Shown here: in pieces, positions 14,908-19,268 of the stretch
How positions within the stretch are numbered: the first letter of the stretch is position 1
How the letters are laid out: each line of letters begins with the position of its first letter
NCBI GenBank assembly: GCA_945950065.1
Contig: CAMFGQ010000011.1
Coordinates: 1-19,268, forward strand
DNA from: an uncultured Clostridia bacterium
GTDB taxonomy: Bacteria; Bacillota; Clostridia; Peptostreptococcales; Acidaminobacteraceae
Direction of reading: 5' to 3'
DNA length: 19,268 bases
Notes under the pieces: generated by a model
What the model was told of the DNA's origin: nothing
The model's input: the letters and a program-made list of their open reading frames with translations, nothing else
Database searches by the model: none
Program-made: the position numbers and the translations under genes

Positions 14908-15444
14908 TCACCTATTCATGGGCGCTTTAATCCAGTGTTGAAAGAAATGCTCTTCTTGCTCAGATTCCTCAACAAGTCTAAATCCTAAGCTTCTACAGAA
15001 TTCTTTGAACAAATTGGCACTTTGAACAGCATCTTCCTCTATAATCCCATAGGTTGGAGTGAAGTTCCCAACCGTTGTGTGTACATCAAGAGAAACAAGA
15101 AAAGCTTCTGGATAAGCTCTATCAATGTTCACATCCCAAAGATAAAAAGAGCCACCAGATTTTAGAACACGAAAGACTTCAGAAAGAACCTTCAGATGCT
15201 TCTTTTTACTAACAAACATCATGCTGTAAAAAGAGCACACATGATCAAAGGATTCCTCTTCAAATTCCATAGATGAAGCATCCATGACAAGCTTTCTTGA
15301 AGGATAAGGGACTTCATCCAATTCGTCCTTTCTAATATCAATGGCTGTGACCCTCTCCCTATAGAGCGCACTGATGATCCCCTCTCCTCCTCCACCTACA
15401 TCTAAAATGTTACCTTGCATGTCTCTAAACATGTCTATCCGCAT
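14908..15444 (-). CDS. Class I SAM-dependent methyltransferase
   Basis: A 178-residue methyltransferase of the UbiE/type-11 style. Motif I is ILDVGGGGEG (residues 13–22), motif II ends in AIDIRKDEL, VMDASSMEFEEESFDHV carries the adenine-binding Asp, and RVLKSGGSFYLWDV is the post-motif region. The C-terminal part is short and ends HFFQHWIKAPMNR, so the acceptor cannot be guessed. AAGGAGG precedes the ATG. It is the last of four minus-strand genes running macrodomain, sirtuin, acetyltransferase, methyltransferase with gaps of about 21–23 bases or overlaps. It converges with the hydrolase across 18 bases with no clear terminator. Confidence 0.87.
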   Translation of the reverse strand: MRIDMFRDMQGNILDVGGGGEGIISALYRERVTAIDIRKDELDEVPYPSRKLVMDASSMEFEEESFDHVCSFYSMMFVSKKKHLKVLSEVFRVLKSGGSFYLWDVNIDRAYPEAFLVSLDVHTTVGNFTPTYGIIEEDAVQSANLFKEFCRSLGFRLVEESEQEEHFFQHWIKAPMNR

Positions 15445-15465
15445 CTGCTGCCTCCTTAAGCTATT

Positions 15466-15966
15466 CTACTCAAAGCTTTTTTCCATCACATAAATGGCAC
15501 AGTTGTTCTCCTGTCCTACTTTGGCATAGACTGTATCCTTTTTTTGGTAGCCCATCTTTTCCCAAAACAGGATGGCCTTAGGATTCCTCTCTAACACACC
15601 CAGCTGACCACGCTTATAGCCCTCTGTTTTCATTTCCTTCTCAATCAAGGAATAGATAGTAGAACCATAGCCTTGAGCGTGCTTTTCCCCATCAACGAGG
15701 AGTAACCCAAGATAAAAGCTCTCAGCATCAGGAAAGCCTTTAATAAGGTCCACTACAGCCATGGGCACATCTTCCTCTAGAAAAAGTGAAAGCTCTTTTT
15801 GCTCTGCACTGATGCCTGGTGGAAGACTTTCTAGATCATGTTCAACGACCTCTCTCGTTATTTCCTCTGTACCACAGGTCGAAAAATACTCTCTATTCTT
15901 TTGATAGATTTTTACTACATCTTCGAATAGAAGATCCTCTTTTCCAGTGATGATGTGTTTTTCCAT
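15466..15966 (-). CDS. GNAT family N-acetyltransferase
   Basis: A 166-residue acetyl-CoA-dependent transferase. The acetyl-CoA loop is HAQGYGS (Q/R-x-x-G-x-G with His at the first position). It is preceded by the strand FYLGLLLVD and followed by GQLGVLERNPKAILFWEKMGYQ, the typical motif B with NxxAxxFWxKxGF. The acceptor is unknown, and GNAT proteins of this size act on amines of small molecules or proteins. It starts 23 bases after the sirtuin stop, with a weak AGAGAAAGAG site, and is 21 bases before the methyltransferase. It is probably transcribed with the macrodomain/sirtuin pair. Confidence 0.88.
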   Translation of the reverse strand: MEKHIITGKEDLLFEDVVKIYQKNREYFSTCGTEEITREVVEHDLESLPPGISAEQKELSLFLEEDVPMAVVDLIKGFPDAESFYLGLLLVDGEKHAQGYGSTIYSLIEKEMKTEGYKRGQLGVLERNPKAILFWEKMGYQKKDTVYAKVGQENNCAIYVMEKSFE

Positions 15967-15989
15967 GCTCTCTCTTTCTTCTCTTTGTT

Positions 15990-16841
15990 TTACTTTATCT
16001 CTACATCTAGATCATCAAGGACCTTTCCAATCTCCTCATTAAGGAGTAATGAACGCTCCTTGATCTGTAGAGGCATATAAGCCTCTTCTTGATTGATACA
16101 GACATAAAATGCCTTCATATTTTTTTCCGTCAGCTTCCAAAAGGGATATTTAATCCATACAGGGGTGTTGTGACCTACACCTAGTTCAAGAAAAAGGATC
16201 TTCTCCTCTCCATGTTTTTGGACGAAAGCCTCATAGCGATTCTTTGCTTCATACCAACCTTGATCTTGTGCAAAGCTCTGATCAGCTCGAAGATTCATCT
16301 TCATGGGCTTTTTGCACCGAGGACAATAGGGAATCAGTTCAGAAGGGATCTTCATCCCCTTTTGCTCCTTCATCATCTTCCTCACAAGCTCTTCATTGTC
16401 ATAGGTAGCCTCATGACAAGGCTCACTACACTGAAGCAATCCATAATCCCCCTGTGTATAGAAGAGTCTGTTCTTATCAAAACCTGCTCGCTGAAAAGCA
16501 TGATCTACATTGGTGGTGATCACAAAATACTCCTTCATCTCAATAAGCTTGAGTAGCTTCTGATAGACATCCTTTGGTGGGTCTACATAGCGATTGTAGT
16601 AGATCTGTCTACTCCACCATGCCCAGTATTCTTCAAGAGAAGGAAAGGGATAAAAGCTACCTGTGTACATATCAGTGAAGTGATACTTCTCAATAAAGTC
16701 CCCAAAGTATCGCTCAAAGCGTTCTCCTGAATAAGCATAGCCTGCTGCTGTTGAGAGTCCAGAGCCTGCTCCGATCACAATTGTATCTGTTTCATTCACT
16801 TGCTTCTTCAATTCATTTAGATTCGTCAAGTAGTCTCTCAT
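15990..16841 (-). CDS. SirTM-class sirtuin (protein mono-ADP-ribosyltransferase)
   Basis: Sir2-fold protein that uses NAD. The class M members encoded next to macrodomains ADP-ribosylate carrier proteins instead of deacylating lysine. Numbering from the longest frame (start 16871): GAGSGLSTAAGY (34–45) binds NAD, TTNVD (119–123) is the conserved active-site strand, and YTQGDYG has Gln140 where ordinary sirtuins have the catalytic His. Four zinc cysteines are visible (C148, C152, C183, C186). I favour the ATG at 16841 (283 residues) because GAGAG precedes it and it gives a family-like N-terminus; starts at 16859 and 16871 overlap the macrodomain gene more. The two genes overlap by about 29 bases, so they are coupled. 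Confidence 0.88.
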   Translation of the reverse strand: MRDYLTNLNELKKQVNETDTIVIGAGSGLSTAAGYAYSGERFERYFGDFIEKYHFTDMYTGSFYPFPSLEEYWAWWSRQIYYNRYVDPPKDVYQKLLKLIEMKEYFVITTNVDHAFQRAGFDKNRLFYTQGDYGLLQCSEPCHEATYDNEELVRKMMKEQKGMKIPSELIPYCPRCKKPMKMNLRADQSFAQDQGWYEAKNRYEAFVQKHGEEKILFLELGVGHNTPVWIKYPFWKLTEKNMKAFYVCINQEEAYMPLQIKERSLLLNEEIGKVLDDLDVEIK

Positions 16842-17595
16842 AAATCTCTCGATCCTCATCTTTAAAGACATTAAAAATCACTTTTTGGATGCTTGTTTTC
16901 TTTTTCATAAACCCCTTCACTGTGTTCACAGCAATCTCCGCTGCCAACTGATTGGGAAAGCGAAACTCACCAGTGGAAATACAACAAAAGGCAATACTCT
17001 TCAGTTCATGCTGCTCTGCTAGGTTTAAACAAGATAAATAGGATCTGGCCAAGAGCAGCATATCTAGTTCCCTGACTTCACCATGAATGATGGGACCAAC
17101 CGTATGGAGGATATAGCTACTGGGTAAGTTGTAGGCTCTTGTGATCTTTGCACTGCCTGTAGGTTCATCATGCCCCTGGGCATGCATCAGATTAGCACAC
17201 TCATCTCTAAGCTGGATTCCAGCATAGCTATGAATGGCATTATCAATGCAGCCATGATTTGGTACATAACATCCGGTCATGCCAGCATTAGCAGCATTGA
17301 CGATGGCATCACAGCGAAGGGTCGTGATGTCACCTTGCCATAAAAAGAGGCCCGGTTGGTATTCCTTGAGTTCTGATAGATCAGTGATTCCTTTTTCCTT
17401 GATCTCTTCTTGCAAATAGTCATCCTGTATGCTTAAAAAATCCTGATCCATGGACCCAGGTAAACGAAGGTTCATCAGTGCCCTTAAGAGCCTTTTCTGT
17501 TCTTGTTCTTCATCTGGTATCTCATCATGAGCATACTCTTTCTTTTCCTCTAAAAGCCTTCTAATCAAATACCTTCTTCGCTCTCTCTGCTCCAT
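16813..17595 (-). CDS. Zinc-type macrodomain protein-ADP-ribose hydrolase
   Basis: Removes ADP-ribose from proteins and is the expected eraser for the adjacent sirtuin. Starting at 17595 it has 260 residues: a helical N-terminal region of about 80 residues typical of this class, then the macrodomain. GDIT (88–91) holds the adenine-contacting Asp, and NAANAG (100–105) is the ribose-binding signature. TGCYVPNHGCIDNAIH (107–122) carries C109, H114 and C116, the Cys/His cluster that marks zinc-dependent macrodomains. HTVGP and ISTGEFRFP form the distal loop. AAGGTGAG six bases before the 17595 ATG supports this start; an ATG at 17673 would add 26 basic residues but has no ribosome binding site. 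No convincing promoter was found in the 108 bases before 17781. Confidence 0.92.
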   Translation of the reverse strand: MEQRERRRYLIRRLLEEKKEYAHDEIPDEEQEQKRLLRALMNLRLPGSMDQDFLSIQDDYLQEEIKEKGITDLSELKEYQPGLFLWQGDITTLRCDAIVNAANAGMTGCYVPNHGCIDNAIHSYAGIQLRDECANLMHAQGHDEPTGSAKITRAYNLPSSYILHTVGPIIHGEVRELDMLLLARSYLSCLNLAEQHELKSIAFCCISTGEFRFPNQLAAEIAVNTVKGFMKKKTSIQKVIFNVFKDEDREIYERLLDESK

Positions 17596-17781
17596 CTCTC
17601 TCACCTTCTTCTTTTCATCATCCCATCTATACCCTTTTAACATGGCAATCGATCTCAGGACAGCCTTCTTCATGAAGGTTCAGTTAAGAGACACCAGAAT
17701 CAAGAGTTCATTCTAGGAATTCAAATGCTTAATCCTTGGTCAAGGAGTCTCCTACCATCTATTTCTCTTGTTCTATACTCT

Positions 17782-17976
17782 TTACTCGTCCTGACCTGGT
17801 ACTTTATAGCCTTTTTGTTCTGCCCTTGAAATACCAATGGCAATGGCTTGGTCCCTATCGGTTACCTTCTCACCAGCGCTGGTTTTTAGTTTTCCCTCTT
17901 TAAACTCTCTCATGGTTTTCGCAATCACATCCTGTGCTTTGTCGGAGTATTTTTTGTCTGCTTCTTGTTTAGACAT
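17782..17976 (-). CDS. DUF6496-like small protein
   Basis: A 64-residue charged protein with the pattern TMREFKEGKLKTSAGEKV followed by DRDQAIAIGISRAEQKGYKVP. I recognise this as the DUF6496 type found widely in bacteria, whose function is not known. TAGGAGGCAGAG before the ATG is an excellent ribosome binding site, so it is very likely translated. It stands 108 bases or more before the macrodomain gene on the same strand and divergent from the cysteine hydrolase. Whether it belongs to the ADP-ribosylation unit is uncertain. Confidence 0.8.
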   Translation of the reverse strand: MSKQEADKKYSDKAQDVIAKTMREFKEGKLKTSAGEKVTDRDQAIAIGISRAEQKGYKVPGQDE

Positions 17977-18119
17977 CTCTGCCTCCTATTAATTCTTTCT
18001 TGTCTTCATGCTACCCAGAGAAGATTCATCTTAACGATTCTTCCCTAGTTAGACTTTTTCTGGATTGTTCAGCTGCATTCTGGATAAGTATTAGAAAGAG
18101 ACAAGAGAAAAGAGGAACC

Positions 18120-18644
18120 ATGCTATTTGCCATTGATTTACAAAATGATTATTTGGATCCCAAGGGTAAGTTTTATTTTCCTGAGGTTGAGACCATTAAA
18201 GATGCCATGACCAGAAGGTTTGAACAAGCCATAGAGAACAATGAACTCATCGCTTACACAAAAAACATCTATCCAAAAGATGAGTATCTTCTGCGTAGTG
18301 AAGAAGAAATCAAATGGGCAGAGGAGATTCACCCAGACTTTAAACCTTACTTAGAAAAAGCTCAGGAATTCAAAAAGATTCACTATGGCATCTCTCCAGA
18401 GGGAGCTCTGAAATTTAGAGATGAGTTTGAGGATAGAAAAAGGGACTTTGAATACATTGAGTTCATTGGTGTCGAAACCAATGTCTGTGTCCTAGCCAAC
18501 ATCGCCATTGTCCAAAACATCTTTCCAAACTCAGGACTAAGACTACGCCCCCAATGTACAGCCTCATCTAATCCAAAGCTTAAAGAGAGTGCGATTGATC
18601 TTTTAAAAGGTCTAAAAGTGGAGGTCACCCAACATGAACGATAA
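18120..18644 (+). CDS. Isochorismatase-fold cysteine hydrolase
   Basis: A 174-residue protein of the isochorismatase/nicotinamidase superfamily. It begins MLFAIDLQNDYLDPKG, with catalytic Asp (D6) and the usual N-terminal strand. Lys85/86 in EFKKIHYG and Cys123 in GVETNVCVLAN complete the Asp–Lys–Cys triad. The start at 18120 is chosen because AGAGGAACC precedes it and the family begins directly at this strand; the frame is open back to 18000 but has no family-like residues there. The D-x-H…H metal site of true nicotinamidases is not visible in the expected place (YTKNIYPKDEYLLRS). The overlap with nadE suggests NAD metabolism, yet the substrate could be something else. Confidence 0.85.
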   Translation: MLFAIDLQNDYLDPKGKFYFPEVETIKDAMTRRFEQAIENNELIAYTKNIYPKDEYLLRSEEEIKWAEEIHPDFKPYLEKAQEFKKIHYGISPEGALKFRDEFEDRKRDFEYIEFIGVETNVCVLANIAIVQNIFPNSGLRLRPQCTASSNPKLKESAIDLLKGLKVEVTQHER

Positions 18645-19268
18645 CTTCTCAGCTGCACAAACACTGGATCCCTTAATCCAATGGATCAGGGAAAAAATGG
18701 AATCCATAAGAGGTAAGCATGCAGTCATTGGCATCTCCGGTGGAAAAGATAGCTCCGTTACTGCTGCTCTCATGGTAAAAGCTCTTGGTCCTGAAAAAGT
18801 CTTCGGCATCCTGATGCCAGATGACCATCAGAAAGACATCAGCTTTGCCCGTGAAATTGCAGTCCACCTTGGAATTCATTGGTCGGAAATGAACATTGGA
18901 CCCATTACTGACTCCTTTTATCAACAACTCCAGGATAGTTCACTCTTTGATCACTTAGACATCAGCCAACAAACACGGCTTAACTTACCCCCTCGTGTGC
19001 GTATGACACTCCTTTACGCCATCTCCCAATCCATTGAGCAGAGTCGTGTCATCAATACATCCAATCTTTCCGAAGATTGGGTGGGTTATGCCACCATCTA
19101 TGGTGATACAGCAGGTGCCTTTGCTCCACTGGGCATGTTTACAACGGAGGAAGTCATTGCGCTAGGTAGAGAACTGGATATCCCTGAAAAGTTCCTGCTT
19201 AAGCCTCCTGCTGATGGCCTTACCGGAAAAACCGACGAAATGGTCCTTGGCTTTAGTTATCAGGTGCT
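18634..19268 (+). CDS. nadE: NH3-dependent NAD synthetase (partial, C-terminus beyond right edge)
   Basis: Amidates deamido-NAD to NAD with ATP and ammonia, the last step of NAD synthesis. The 211 visible codons start MNDNFSAAQTL. The ATP pyrophosphatase P-loop is SGGKDSS (residues 35–41), and NTSNLSEDWVGYATIYGD and KPPADGLTGKTDE are the deamido-NAD and second ATP-binding segments. There is no N-terminal glutaminase domain, so ammonia is the nitrogen donor. The ATG lies 11 bases inside the hydrolase gene with GGAGGT upstream, so the pair is coupled. Confidence 0.95.
   Translation, partial: MNDNFSAAQTLDPLIQWIREKMESIRGKHAVIGISGGKDSSVTAALMVKALGPEKVFGILMPDDHQKDISFAREIAVHLGIHWSEMNIGPITDSFYQQLQDSSLFDHLDISQQTRLNLPPRVRMTLLYAISQSIEQSRVINTSNLSEDWVGYATIYGDTAGAFAPLGMFTTEEVIALGRELDIPEKFLLKPPADGLTGKTDEMVLGFSYQV

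Noticed and set aside
17674..17781. Promoter for the macrodomain operon (TTGACC and TAGAAT boxes)
   Set aside because: The two boxes are 22 bases apart, too far for a standard promoter, and other pairings match poorly.
18065..18093. Promoter for the cysteine hydrolase (TTGTTC, then GTATTA after 17 bases)
   Set aside because: The -10 candidate does not match the consensus; the transcription start of this pair remains undetermined.
18000..18119. Upstream extension of the cysteine hydrolase frame
   Set aside because: It starts with TTG, lacks a ribosome binding site and family similarity, while the ATG at 18120 has both.

Overview
The window reads as chromosomal DNA of a low-to-moderate GC member of the Bacillota, most likely a clostridial-type anaerobe. 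The evidence is the rplU–prp–rpmA–obg–yhbY–nadD–yqeK–rsfS gene order, an L27 with the Prp-cleaved N-terminal extension, a leucine T-box in front of leuS, and consistently strong AGGAGG-type ribosome binding sites. No species can be named from sequence alone. There are no IS elements, CRISPR arrays, tRNAs or rRNAs.

Positions 1–11500, all on the minus strand, are housekeeping. A sigma-A-type promoter at about 11474–11502 starts a long, tightly packed series: L21, the Prp protease, L27 (followed by a terminator-like hairpin), the GTPase Obg, YhbY, NadD, YqeK, RsfS, a small membrane-anchored protein, a lipid kinase, uracil phosphoribosyltransferase, a membrane protein with helical repeats and a membrane-anchored metallophosphoesterase. 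Most junctions overlap or are a few bases apart. A separate unit follows: promoter, leucine T-box riboswitch, leuS and an M18 aminopeptidase that runs off the left edge.

Positions 11500–14900 hold two divergent accessory units. On the minus strand a single-chain ABC exporter is preceded by what looks like a complete translation attenuator. It has an extended -10 promoter, an 8-codon leader peptide (MVRLRKSF) with the Arg-Leu-Arg macrolide-arrest motif, and four mutually exclusive pairing segments, the last being the ribosome binding site of the ABC gene. This is the ermC/ermD type of design and is the most striking feature here. On the plus strand an AbrB-like regulator and a membrane-anchored alpha/beta hydrolase form an operon with its own promoter and a tandem 9-bp repeat.

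Positions 14900–17700, minus strand, encode a compact four-gene unit: a zinc-type macrodomain ADP-ribosyl hydrolase, an SirTM-class (class M) sirtuin, a GNAT acetyltransferase and a SAM methyltransferase. The first two are a writer/eraser pair for protein ADP-ribosylation; the usual lipoyl-carrier partners are not present nearby. A DUF6496-like small protein follows. On the plus strand an isochorismatase-fold cysteine hydrolase overlaps the start of nadE (NAD synthetase, cut by the right edge), so an NAD-making gene lies close to an NAD-consuming sirtuin.
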